Assembly (NCBI GenBank): GCA_023213395.1 | Contig: CM041465.1 | Location: 186,317,741 to 186,381,740 of the forward strand | Reading direction: 5' to 3' | Length of the DNA: 64,000 nt | DNA from: Cycas panzhihuaensis | Lineage: Eukaryota > Cycadophyta | In this document: positions 48,992 to 61,639 of the stretch, one piece after another | How the letters are laid out: each line of letters starts with the position of its first letter | Numbering within the stretch: position 1 is the first letter of the stretch | The notes under the pieces: generated by a model | The model's input: the letters and a program-made list of their open reading frames with translations, nothing else | The model's database searches: none | Told to the model about the DNA's origin: nothing | Translations under genes and position numbers: made by a program

Positions 48992-51900
48992 CCCTCCCTT
49001 AATAATAATTTCATTAATTCTAATATTAAGGCCAAGCTGAAACCTTTCAAATTTGTTATGAGAGAGTGCTTTTGTAAAAATATCTATAATATATTCTTTC
49101 AATAGGCTTATAGATCAAATCAATCTCACCATCGTGCACATGTTCCTTGATAAAGTGATGGTGAACCTTGATGTGTTTCATTCTAGCATAGAACATAGGA
49201 TTCTTGGTCAGTTTAAGAACACTTTGATTGTCAAAAAATAGAGATATAGATTGTGTTTGACTGAGTCTAAGCTCTCCAAGAATCCTCCTAAGCCAAATAG
49301 CCTCAATAACTACATTAATAGTGACGTTATACTTAACTTTAGTTGAAGAAAGTGTGACATTTAAGTTTCTTTTTATAGGACCATGAAATTAAAATAGAAC
49401 CCAAGTTAAAATAATAGCCTAAGGTTGATCTCTGGCTATCTTTACATCTAGCCTAATATGTATATGAGTAATCTATCAACAAAGGATTCTTTGCACGATA
49501 GTAATTAAGTCCAAACTAAAGAGTACCCAAAAGATATTTCATAATCCATGTTGCTACTTTCTAATGTGAGATTTTGGGCTATATCATGAACCTAGAATAG
49601 ATCCCATTGGCATAGGCAATGCCAGTTTAAGTATGTGTGATATAAATTAGTTTTCCTATAAGATATCTATACAACATTGGATCCATAGGCTTTCCACACT
49701 CATCAGTATCAAATTTTAGACTTATCTCCATAGGAGTTGGTGATAGTTTACATTCATCTATCTGCTATTTTTAAAGAATTTCCTTACATGTTTTAACTAT
49801 AAAAAGAAAATATAGCTGAGCTCCTATTAAACTTCCATGCCAAGAAAGAAATGGAGCAAGCTGAGGTTAATCATCTAAAGGCTAATTTTTAATTCTCCCT
49901 AGAGATATGGAATCCACTCTATGTCATTGCAAGTTATTAACAAATAATTGGCATAAAGTATGACCAGAGTGATCAACCCATTTTCGATTATGATGTATAG
50001 ATTTTAATCTAAAGATGATTGGATGAGTCCATAATTCTAGAAATAATCATCAATATTCATGTGCCGAGTATGACGTGGTTATTTAAGGCCATATAATGTC
50101 ATTTTTAGTTTATAGACCATGTGTTCTTTTTCACAAACAACAAAGTTGAGAGGCTAATTTAAGTAGATTTCCTCTTATAAGTTATTATTTAAAAGGATGC
50201 TTTTTACATCCATTTGGTATACAAGCTATTTAAATTAAGCTGCAAATACCAAAATAAGCCTAATAATGGTCATGTTGGCAGTTGGTAAAAATATGTAATC
50301 ATAGTCAATTCCTTTAATCTATTTGAAACCTTTAGCAACCAAATAAGCCTTATGTTGCTAAATGGAGCCATTTGCATGAAATTTTATTTTGTAAATCCAT
50401 TTATAATTAATTAGTTTCTTCCCTTCAGGTGGCTTAACAAGATTTTAAATATCATTCTATAGGATTGAATCTAATTCATCAATCATTATTTCTTGTTATT
50501 TTGGATCTACAACAACTTTCTCAAAAGTAAAGGGTTTAGGAGATAACAAAACTTCTACCATTAAGGTGAAGTTAGTAGATATCTTGTATTTTAATTGTCT
50601 GTTCACTTGTTATGGTGGTGAAGGAGTGGAAGATATCATATGTGTGTACTATTTAGGTAACCATTTTGAAGTAGCATCATTTTGAATATCCTTTGAAGGA
50701 CTAATGGGAGAAGATATGCAAGTAGAGGCAGGTGGAGTAGACAAAGAATTAGGAGTAAATATTGATAGTAGAGGCATTCATATAGGAGAAACATTTTGTG
50801 GGATAAGAGGAGCAACTAGTGCTTTATTTAGTCGATCATTAAAGAATGAAATCTGATTGATATCAATATCTTGCTTCTCTTTTAAAAATATGACATCTTG
50901 AGATGTATGCATTTGATTAGTGGCAGAATCATATAATTTATATGCTTTATAGCTAGGTTGATAACTAATAAAAATATATTTCTTGCTCTTATGATCTAAC
51001 TTTTTTTTCTATTAGTTTGGTATGAGCATATACATTGTATAACCAAAAGTACATAAATGTGAGTCCATAGGTTTTTGACATGACCAACCCTCCTCAGGAG
51101 TGATATTCAATATAGCCTTAGTAGGACTTATGTTTATGAAGTATGCAATTGTATAAAGGACTTCAATCCAAAAGTGAAGTCCTAAACTCTTGGCAACTCT
51201 TGGCAGTAAGCATGGATTTTCCTTTGCTAACTAAGGTCCAATTCATTTTCTCAACAACACTATTTTGTTGGGGGGTATATGGGGTAGAAAATTGTCATTT
51301 AATGCTAGTATCTTTACAGAATTAAGTGAATTCATTGGATACATATTCACCTACATTATTACAATGAAGTATTTGTAACAACCTTCCTGATTCAATTTTA
51401 GTGCCATACTTAAATTCCTTGAATTTATCAATAGCTTCTAATTTTTGCTTCATAAAATATACCTAGACTTTCTTACAATAATCATCAATGAATGTGATAA
51501 AATATTGATAACCTCTAAAGAATGCCTAAGACATGGGCCCATAGCTGTCTAGATGTACCATGCTGAAAGGTTCGTTAGCATGCTAAGCTCTCCTATTTGA
51601 CCTAAAAGGAGCCTAATGGTGTTTACCCATTACATAGGCCTCATAAATACATTTAGTCTCCTTGATGTTCAGTATGACATGCACCATATTCAATCTATAA
51701 AGTAGATGAAGGCTTGCCATATTTAAGTGACCTAAGCATTAATACCATAATTAGTCTTTCAGAATCTTAAGAGAAACACATGTTTGAGAAGTAAACCAAT
51801 CATCTGAATTTTATGTTAAAGTAGAAGGATTAAGAATTGAAGTTGAATTACTACAAGAACCAAATCTAGGCATGTGGATCAATGGTCTAGTCACTGCATA

Positions 51901-52481
51901 AAGCCTATAGAATCCCTATTCTTCATATCTTGAGTCAATTAGGTTACCATTTAGATCTATAATCAAGCATTTTCCAAGATGGCTAAACAAAACATTAAAG
52001 TTATATTTATTTATCTGGCTAACTAAAAGTAAGTTATATGTCATGCCAAGTACATACAATATATTATTAAGATGATGAGGAGTGCTTGAATTCTTCAGTG
52101 AGATAGGAACATTACTATTCTCGATAACCTCTAAAGTACCATCATCTCTAAAGATGACAAATTGATCCTTAATCGATCTTGTATTAGTTAGGAGTTCTTA
52201 TGAACTCATCATGGTTAAGAAGCACTTGAATCAATCATCTAGGAGATATTTAAATGATGAGGTGAAAAAGTAGCAAAGAAAAAGTTTTGAGACTGAAGCA
52301 TGTGACCTCCTTAGTTTTGTCTCTCATTATAATTTATATTTTATTGATTACTTTAAGGAGTAGTTTGGTTTTGTCTCATTGGTCCCCAATTGTTTAGTTA
52401 ATTCTGTCTCTAAGGTCCTTCATAGTTTCCACATGTCTCTCTAGTCCTTCCAAGAGGGCTGTGAGGTGAGCCTCCTAAGGT
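48992..52481 (-). pseudogene. Copia-C polyprotein remnant (PR-IN-RT-RH)
   Basis: The order from high to low coordinate is: protease motif MIDSSAS (about 52230), ILYCMYL-type protease end, integrase (about 50900-51800; the zinc and core motifs are largely lost, and EEGWSCQKPMDSHLCTFGY marks its end), RT (about 49600-50480; INYKWIYKIKFHANG, AYLVAKGFK, DVKSILLN) and RNase H (49000-49500; DIFTKALSHNKFERF at its end). The RT box reads YANY instead of YVDD. Dozens of stops make it the most decayed element here. It resembles Copia-A in order and 3' end. Its gag side is cut at about 52481 by the broken G3 LTR. Confidence 0.8.
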
Positions 52482-54194
52482 GTGAGTGAAGGAAGCACTC
52501 GGCAGGTTCCGTACCCAACAAGACTGGCTTCCTAAGGGGCAATCCCCCTTCTCCTCCTTTGCTCTCCTCCTTATGTCTTCCTTGGGTCACCAGACGACCC
52601 TGGAAAGGAGGATATTGCTGGAACCAATGTATGCAGCCCCTTGTTGCATTGTTTCTAGCCTTGAGAGCCCCATATTAGTAGGGTATTTCAACCCTTTAGT
52701 GGTGTCATATCCCTCTTTTGGCTGCTCCCTCATTCGGTATCGTACATGCTACATACCTCAACTTTGGTAATGCTACTGACATTTCCAGTTTTCATACCAT
52801 TTACTCCTTTCACCATTGGTTGTCATATAGGTTGTCTAAACCTTCTACCCTTGTGCTCAAAGGTAGCATGGAGGTACTTACATCGAAGGGTTAGCCATTC
52901 TGAGGCTAACTACTAGCATTCATTGCATGTTGTGACTTATGTTGATAAGTTTGGAAGTAGCTTTCAATTAAATATTTTGTGTTGTTTCCAACACTTTGCT
53001 TATGACTTTTTGGCACTTTACTTCCTCAATATATATGCACCTACTTGGCAATCTAGCAACCCCTTAAAAGAAGAGGAAGGCAACCTTTATGTTTGTAGGT
53101 TTTGCTGCAATGTTCACGAAAAGGAAGAGGTGCTTCAATCCAAGTAAGTCTTCATCTTTATCCCTTTCATTTTGCTTCCTCACATAGTTGCTTTGTTTCC
53201 TTTTGTCCTTTCTAGTTTTTCCTTTCTTTTCTTTTGCATGGGGAAGGTAAGGAAGCCCCTCCAATATCGCCTCTCAACAACATTGGTGCATTAGATAAGG
53301 ACAAGGGAGCAAGTGTGGCATACGAACAAGATATCTTCTCTGGCTACCTAACTTTTTGGGTACGAATTTCCCCTCCTCTCATAACTCTTTTTCTTTTGAC
53401 ATTATTAGGCCTATCATCTTGTATAATAAATAGCATGAAAGGAAATGACTAATTAATCGATTTGCACACATTCATCTTGCATATGCATGTTGTATGTTGC
53501 TTTTATAGGAAGGAGCATATCGTAGGAATTATACCCCCTCATCTCCTACCCAAATACAAAACATCCCTTAGCTTTGCATTTCCTAGCATGTATGCTTGAG
53601 CTTGTTTGGAATATTTTTTATTCTTTCTCGTTTAAAAAATAAAAGAGAGTGAGAGAGTGTTTTATGTTACCTTTTTTTGTGAAAGTAAACGAGAACACTT
53701 TTTATTTTCCCTTTATATGCACCCTTCACATCTTATTCACACTCTACCCCAGTTGCCTTTATCGGGATCTAGATCCCTTCGCTCACATAATGATAAAGGG
53801 CTCTTGCCATCACCTCTTTCACTCGTAGACCTACCTTAGGTGAGTCGGCCTAAGGAGTTCTTTTTTATTCTACCCATACCATATTACTTTCTCATTAAGG
53901 TTTATTTCTTTGTTGGGCCTCCCTTCCCCTTTCCGGCCATCCAAGGGTAGGAGGATTCCATCTTTTGGGGTTATCTGAGATACCGTATGTGTATCTTACC
54001 CTTCAAGCCAAAAGCCTAAGTTACCTTGACGAAGTTGTGCAGCATTTGTGGATCCCAAACCTACATTCTAATGGACAGATGCCCTGTGTGGGTGTTTCCT
54101 TCACTTGTAAGATTGTATCTTCTATTCCAGAACTTATCGTTGATTGTCCTAATCTTCACCAAGTGTAGTTACCATCCCCATAGATGGGATTCCA
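52482..54194 (+). repeat. G3 5' LTR, 3' part only (1.7 kb)
   Basis: Matches the complement of the G2 LTR from about 42310 to its end, closing with ...GGGATTCCA at 54194. The first 1.2 kb, including the start and the GTACC-centred repeat, is missing. The break at 52482 joins Copia-C directly. Confidence 0.85.
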
Positions 54195-54195
54195 C

Positions 54196-54214
54196 TGGCG
54201 ACCATACTAGGGAC
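54196..54214 (+). promoter_or_regulatory. G3 primer binding site
   Basis: TGGCGACCATACTAGGGAC lies one base after the LTR, at the same place as in G2. It differs from the G2 copy at a few transition sites. Confidence 0.65.
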
Positions 54215-54259
54215 TTGCCAGTAAGGGAATTAGTCTTTCTCCCTTTCTTGTTGGTGCTA

Positions 54260-56720
54260 CTACCTCTTGGTATCTTTCCTTTTTGATTTTGTTGGGCAGC
54301 CTCCAACACGTACATAACCTTATTTCCATCTTCTTCTAGTGCATAGGTAGGACTTGCATGCGACGATTCTCACGTTGCTTATGAAGCCTACTCCCGTTGT
54401 TAGAAGAGCCTTTATATCATTCCCTTCCTACATCAGATCTTGATCTGATCATGGAGGGATCTCTTTCGGATTGGGCATACCACACCTACGTGTCTCATTC
54501 CTTAGAGCCACCTACTTCCTTCCAAGGTTCCACCTAAGGAAGTGAAGACCCTATTTATTATCCGGGTGACCAACCACACCCCCAATCTCATCATTCCTCT
54601 ACTCATTTAGTAGAACCTACATCTCCTTTGGAGTTTTGTCACTCCCATGGTGATTCTTATGAGGACCGTCTTATGGGATCCGCTTTGTATGAGGCTCCTT
54701 CCACCTCTTGTGATCAAGAGGATAGCCCTCCTGCTAATATAGTAGAAGCTTTGAGCTAATGTTTCTAAGCCGTATGTCTCCAACTACGCCCAAAGTGGTT
54801 TGAGAATGTCTTGCGAAGCATTGTGCTACCTTCTTCTACATCTCCTTCACCACGCTTATCTCATACAACTACTTTACCCATGATGAGACTACCCTTTACA
54901 TCTTCTTCTTCTCCCCATGGTGTATGCTCCTTGGGGACCACTCAGGGCATGTCGTCTTCCCAACTCGGGTTGAGCATACCCCTAGCTAGTCAAACCACTA
55001 ATCCTCCTCCTACTATTGTTTATCCACCTACTAGACCTAGGGGACCCACATGTCTCCCTACTTCTAGTCACGTGGGGTCCCTCCCTACACAATCCCAACA
55101 CCAGCCTAAGGACCCTTCTCTTTACCTACTTCCCGGTTACACTACTCAACCATGGGGGCATAGTAAAGGGAATTACTTACCTACTTATGGGGTGGACCCT
55201 CTATATCCTTATGGGGTCACACCATCCACGGGTGGCCCATATGGGTAGAATCCAGTCCCTCACCCCCCTTGTCTGCCATCTTATATGGCACCTTACATCT
55301 TGCCTTTGCAAGGAGGGCCAACTCCTTCCCAAGGTAATTTCCCTTAAGTTTCTTTTCAACAAGGAGCACTCTCTAGGAGGGATGGGTATGTCATACTATC
55401 TGGTCCCTTGTAGGTTTTCTTGAATGTGGGATTCGCACCTCTTCACCCAGCGGTTGGAGGACAACATCCCCTTCTAAACCAAACCCTCCAAGGAGGTTTT
55501 GGCCAAACCCACCTACCATCATTTCTAGCATTCGTTGACCCTATAGTCCAGTTAAGGGTACGACCCTTTATGGACTATCGGTCAACTCCATTATCCATTG
55601 AGGCACTCAGGACTAACCTACTACCTCGCCCCTCTAAAGTCCCCAAATTCGATGGGACTTCGTTGCAAGACTTGGCAGAGCATGTTCGTAGCTTCTCTAT
55701 GGTATGCATTAAGTACTGGGCTTATGACCACATCCTCATGAAACTATTCATGTGGTCTCTTCAAGGTGATGCCCTTAAATGGTTTTATTGCCTACTCGTA
55801 CATTCTATCTTCTCATTCAAGTATCTTGTAGATGAGTTCGTCAACTATTTTGATGTGGCTCACCCATTTGAGAGTGGAATGAAATCTCTCATACCGCTTA
55901 AACAAGGCTATGATGAAATGAATCGTGACTTTGTGCGGCGTTTCCACAACCTTCTTCACTCCACTAAGGTTACTTTACCTGAGGAGTTGAAGAGGGACCT
56001 TTTTGTCAATGCCCTTCATCCAAAAGTTCACATAGAAATCCTCAAGATGGGGGCAACTACATGCGACTCTGCTATAACAAAGTGCTTGGCACTCGAGGCC
56101 ACTGAGATCCAGGCTAGACTTAAGAAGCCTCTAAAGTCCTCGCAGTGACATGAGACACCACCACCATCAAAAGAAACCAAAACTCAACAACCCTTTAGGT
56201 CTTCCTCCCATTCTACCAAAAAGACTCTAGACCCTCTTACTTTAGTTATACATTCATTTGAATGTACTATAAAGGAACTCAAGCTTCAAACTCCTTCATC
56301 TCCTACGTCTAACAAGCCAGTTCACTAGGCTTTGCAAGTCACTTCTGCCAAGGGTAGTAATACCCAGTCCTCTCAAGTGAGGAAACCTGACCCCTTCCTT
56401 GAGAAGAAGTGGTGCTCCATCCATGGGGAGTGCTTCTATGATGATTGAAAGTGTCAAGCATAGCATCCTAAGGCTGCCCCACAATGTGAATCTTCCCCAA
56501 AATGAGCATCTAGACCTAACCCAGATCAACTTGTTCATAGAGATCCCTTCCCCAAATATGGGAAATGTGATCGTAACCCCCAGCAAAAGAATAACCATAA
56601 TCAAGGGAGGTCTCCTAACCCTCACTCTTCTCAAGCCAAAGGGAAGGGTACGAGGAATTCGTCCTCTTCCTCAGGTTCTCCTAACTAACATACCCCATCA
56701 CCTTCATGATCCTAGAATAA
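54260..56720 (+). pseudogene. G3 gag
   Basis: It has the same plan as G2. A Ser/Pro/His-rich N-terminal region comes first (54811-55248). The best preserved capsid core of the window follows (55420-56148, 242 codons), with STPLSIEALRTNLLPRPSKV, DLAEHVRSFSMVCIKYW, LFMWSLQGDALKWFY, FKYLVDEFVNYFD, NRDFVRRFHNLLHSTKVTL and ELKRDLFVNALHPKVHIEIL. A zinc-knuckle-like region KKWCSIHGECFYDD and KCQA follow near 56405, with a TGA inside. The protein would build the particle. No clear ATG opens the N-terminal region. Confidence 0.85.
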
Positions 56721-57009
56721 GGGAAAGAAGGTTATTCAATTACTTAAGACCACCCCATTGTATGCATTAACCTGGTCTCAAGAAATTAAAGAGGCAAATG
56801 GTACCTCTTCATCCACATCTTATCTTGATCCTCTTCTATAAGCCCCAGTAGTTCCCAAGACCATTCATGTATGCTCCAGTCATTATGACTTTCGAAAGGC
56901 CCTTCCCCAACCCACTGTGAAAGGGAAGCCTTTCTCAGTCGTTGATGAGCTCCATACTATGGCTACCGGAATATCCATAATGGACATCTTGAGGAGTTGC
57001 CCTTAACAG

Positions 57010-57680
57010 TGCACATTACTCTTAGAGGCCTTAGGATTAGGTGACATACTTGTTCATGCTTTGGATGTCACCTCAAGCTATGAAGCTGTCATTTCTTTTG
57101 ATCCTAAGGATCTTCCCCTCGACTAGTGAAAGGGAGCGGCAATGGCACTTCCCTTTCACTATTACCATCGATACTCTGGATTGCACTTTACGAAGAACCA
57201 TTACCGACAATGGTTCTTTCGTTAATGCCATGCCCTTATGTGTTATACAAGAGCTTAGCATATCAACTTTAGAACCAGTTCCATGGCGGTGCCAAGGCTA
57301 CAACGGTAGTGAAAAGACACCCTTGGTATCAGTGTCTATCTTGCTTACTCTTGAGGAAAAGACTATCCTCACTGATATTATAATCCTTGACATTAACGTT
57401 GACTACAATCTATTGTTAGGATACCCATGGCTCGATCAGATGGGAGTCGTGTGCTCGTCCTGTTGGGGGAAACTTAAATTTGTCCATGAAGGGCAAATAA
57501 GAGTCATCTCTTGGGAGCTCTCTCCTATTAAACAACCACGTCAATCCTATCAAGCATCTCATGGCCAAAAGAAAGGCAATAAAGGCCTTTCTACCCATGC
57601 CTCTACTTGTTCTATTAGCATCCCCGACGCATCCCGTTTGGAAGAAGACCTATCATCCTCTTCTTCCAACCTCACATAGT
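57010..57680 (+). pseudogene. G3 aspartic protease
   Basis: In the 212-codon open stretch 57041-57679 the active site reads TITDNGSFVNAMPL (Asp-Asn-Gly as in G2). SEKTPLVSVSILLTLEEKTI and INVDYNLLLGYPWLDQMG follow. The rest (SWELSPIKQPRQSYQ and beyond) is the variable linker to RT. The frame is unusually intact for this window. Confidence 0.82.
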
Positions 57681-58289
57681 TTGCTCTTATTGGTGTTGGA
57701 AGTTACAGGTACCTCCATCATTCTAGATCCCGCTCTAAAACCCCTACAATTGGAGAAACTAGTTCTCCCCTTGTATCTCATGTCATTGCCTCTATTGATC
57801 AAGTGCTCCTTGAGTCCCCCCTTTCGTCACCACATATAGGTAACGAAGTTGGAGAAGCTCCTCTTATCCCTTGTGAGGGACCTCTTTCTAGCTCTTCCAA
57901 GGAGTCTATCGAGAATGTTGAGCGGTGTGACAACCACCATGGTCCTGCTGTCTCTACTTCCCCTCACCCTTCGTCTTCTTGAAGTGTGGTCATCCATGGG
58001 GTAGACTGCTTTGAGAATGATAAAGCCCTGCTTGAGCACTTAGTAGGCTCCGTGCACAACCTTCCTTCTAGTCACCATAGGCTTGGTTATCAGAAGGTCT
58101 TGGCTATTGGGTCTTCTGTTGCTGACCCAACTCCATCCCCTGTTCCATCCCTCCTTGTTGACCGAGCCCCCCTCCACTTCAAGTAGGGGAATGCCATGTG
58201 CATGGGAGCAACTTAGGACATAGTCCTTGCCCCTGGCAAAGTCATTAAGGTATGGGAAGAATGCTCTCTTGATGAAGTGAACGAGTATG

Positions 58290-59580
58290 CCCTTCTGTTT
58301 TAGGAGTTTCAGGACATTTTTGCGTGGGACTACTCCGATATGAAGGGAATCGATCGTTTAATTATGACCCACAACCTTACTACCATTCCTAGCGCTCAAC
58401 CCATGCGTTAGAAGCAATGTCCTCTTCATCCTAAGCTCTCAGTTGCTATTAAAATAAAAGTTGAGAAACTCCTCAACACAGGATTGATCACTTCCATTGA
58501 CTATCCTAAATGGATATCTAACATCATCCCAATTGCTAAAAAGAATGGGACAATCTGGATATGCTTTGACTTTCATGATATTAGTAATGTATGTCCTAAA
58601 GACAATTTCCCACTTTCTTTTATTGATAAAATCATCAATCAAACTACCAATTTTGAAGTTATGTCCTTAATAGATGGTTTCTTCAGCGATAACCAAATAC
58701 AAATCTCTCCTAAAGACTGCCACAAGACGGCCTTCACCACTTCATGGGATACTTTCGCCTATAAGGCGATGCCTTTCAGACTCAAGAATGTAGGCATTAC
58801 TTATCAAAGGGTGATGCAATTCATTTTTCATGATCTTATCAATAAACCCTTGGAGGTCTTTATGGATGACATGATGGGTCTCTCATGTGTTAGAGCCCAT
58901 CACCCTATTGATTTGTGGGCCATCTTTGCATGATGCTGCAAATACCATGTAAACCTCAATCCTCTTAAATGTGTGTTTATCATGACTGTTGGTAAACTCC
59001 TTAGTTTTCTTGTATCAAAGTAAAGAATCCAAATTGACCTCGATGAAGTCAAGGCCATCCCTGACATGCCACCTCCTAAAACCTAATGACAGATTAAGTC
59101 ATTTTTAGGTAGCCTTAGTTTCCTTAGGCATTTCTTGGTAAACTTCACCATAAACGCTAAACCACTCACTAACTTATTAAAGAAGGGAGCCATGTTTGTT
59201 TGGTCTTCCAAGGCCCAACGAGCCTTCAAAAAACTTAAGGAAGCTCTTACTTCTGCCTCGATATTGGCACTGCCTCTCTTTGATAGGCCTTTCATCATGT
59301 ATACCTCAGCAACTGTTGAATTTCTAGGCACCATGTTGGCCCAGGAGGATGATTTAGGAGCTGAGAGGGCTATTTACTTCATCAATCATACCCTCATCGC
59401 TGCCTAACTCAACTACTCCCCTTCAGAGAAAGAATGCCTCTCCTTGGTACATGCAACTAAGAAATTTAGGCATTACTTGCTTAGAAACACTACTCGGGTG
59501 ATCGTCCAATCTGATCCCCTGCATTATCTACTCACCTGACCTGACCTAATAGGTAGGACTGGCAAGTGGGTCATCCTCCT
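58290..59580 (+). pseudogene. G3 reverse transcriptase and RNase H
   Basis: RT starts DIFAWDYSDMKGIDRLIM and continues in the open stretch 58484-58933 (WISNIIPIAKKNGTIW, FEVMSLIDGFFSDNQIQI, FTTSWDTFAYKAMPFRLK). The catalytic box FMDD (58859-58870) is intact. RNase H occupies 59135-59407 (NAKPLTNLLKKGAMFVWSS, FDRPFIMYTSATVEF) and ends near 59570. At 58409-58411 a TAG stands where G2 has CAG (Gln). At 59852-59854, in the linker before integrase, G3 has CAG where G2 has TAG. Confidence 0.88.
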
Positions 59581-59829
59581 CTAGGAGTTTGATCTTTGTA
59601 TCATTAATAGGAAATCAAAGAAGGGGATGCTAGTGGCTGAGCAGCTCGTCGACACTCCTATTCTAAACCCTTTAGACCTTCCTGTTGACAACTCTCTTCC
59701 TGATGAGCCTATCTTGGCCATTCAAGATCTCCCTCCTCATCCACTTATTGATAGCGAGTGGTATGGGGACATTGTGTAATATCTCACATAATAGTAGTAT
59801 CACCCTGACACTAGCGATAAAGTTAGGTC

Positions 59830-61015
59830 CTGTATTCAGGCAACTGCCAGACAGTACTTTCTCATAGGTGAGGTATTATATAAGAGATCCTTCTCCACTA
59901 TGTCACCCCTGATGAAGTGGACCAGATACTCTGTGAATACCACCATGGCATTTTCGGGGGCCACTTTGGGGGCTAATCCATGGCCCAAAGGATCCTCTGT
60001 ATGGAAAATTACTGGCCGTCCCTTTTTAAGGACGCCCATGCTTGCGCCTTGAGATGTCAGTGATGCCAGGAGCATGCCAACATCACTCACTTACCTTCTG
60101 ACGTACTCCATTCCATTATATCTCCATGGCCCTTCTCCTAATGGGGGTTGGAGCCATAATCACATCCTCTTTATTGTAGCACAATTTTATCTTGACTGTT
60201 ATGGAGTAATTTACTAAATAGGTGGAAGCCATTCCTTTGACTACCACTCCTAGTAAGACGATAGTCACTTTCATCTACTAGCATATCATTTGTCGCTTCG
60301 AGGTTCCCAATGTCTTGATCATGAATAATGGAACTCCTTGTTGCAATAAGGAGATGGATGAGCTTTGTGAGAAATTCCATATTTCTCACAAAACTTCCTC
60401 TCCTTACTATCCCCAAGCCAATGGCTATGTTGAATCATTTAATAAAACTCTTATAAATATCTTAAAGAAAATTATTGTCCAATCTTAAAGAGATTAGCAC
60501 CTCCAGCTCCCTTCTGCGCTATGGGCATATCGCACGTCTATCTGTATGGCTACAAGAATGAATCCTTTCTCTCTAGTATATGGTATAGAGGTGGTTCTCC
60601 CATTGGAAGTGGAGATTCCTTTGCTATGGGTCTCTCTCTAAGGTCTAGTCGATGAGGAGTATATCCATCAAGCTCTCCTCTTATACCTCAAGGCCTTGGA
60701 TGAGAATCATTTAGTCGCCTACCAAGCCAACATTGCCTCTAAGGCTAGAGCACGAAGGACTTATGATAAAAACCTTTGTTCTCATCCTTTACATCCCTGG
60801 GACCATGTCCTCAAGCTGGAATATCTCCATGATCACCTGACCAAATTTAAACCCAAATGGGTTGGTCCTTTTATCGTCCTCGAGAGTCTTGGGAATGACG
60901 CTTACATGATCACCACTCTGGAGGGCCTCGAATTTGAGAAGGCTGTGAATGGGAAATTCCTTAAGAAATTCTATGCATGTCTATTCCATTTTTCTTTTTG
61001 CGCTTTAAAATGAGA
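59830..61015 (+). pseudogene. G3 integrase
   Basis: The zinc-binding region is frameshifted (HHGIF.GHFGG read in the third frame near 59939). The core is interrupted by stops; HISHKTSSPYYPQANGYVES-type sequence (about 60380-60430) keeps the third catalytic region with Glu. The C-terminus is open at 60696-61013: VAYQANIASKARARRTYDK, WDHVLKLEYLHDHLTKFKPK, GPFIVLESLGNDAYMITTL and FEKAVNGKFLKKFYA, ending with a TGA at 61011-61013. It is the template by which the split G1 integrase can be recognised. Confidence 0.85.
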
Positions 61016-61639
61016 CTAAACTACCATTATAGGCACATCCCCATTCCCCCTAGCCAGAGAGGGAATGGCAACTTAGGGTGGCCCTTTTGATCCCTTTGGG
61101 TTCCTCCCATAAAACCCCTTATCCTTCTCTCCCTACGGGGGCCCATCTTCCTAATTGGGTGTATGGTCCCAATCGCTCTAAGGTTTGAGTGCATTCCCCA
61201 ACTAAGATGGCATGTTGGAGTGTCATCACTCCCTTTCCATTGGCACTTCCTTTGCATATCTCACTCTGCTCCCATATGGGCATGTGTGTTGCCCTACTTC
61301 CTAGCCTCACATATGTCTATTGCTGATGCTCATGGTGATCGTGTATGCATCTTCTATGTATGTGGCCCTACATGAAAGGAAGTGTGTACAACTCAAACAA
61401 ACCTCATAACATAAACCATGTGATAACCAACTCAAACATCATGATCCATAGCTCCTCCTGCATGCACGTACACTCTTACATCACATGTGCATACATATGC
61501 ATAGAAGTAAATACAATACTAATCGATCATCATATGTCATCACATACACATCAGCACATACTAAATAGGGTACCAACGACCCCGTCTATATACATAAAAT
61601 AATCAGCATGTGTCATATCATATAAATGGTATGGTACAT

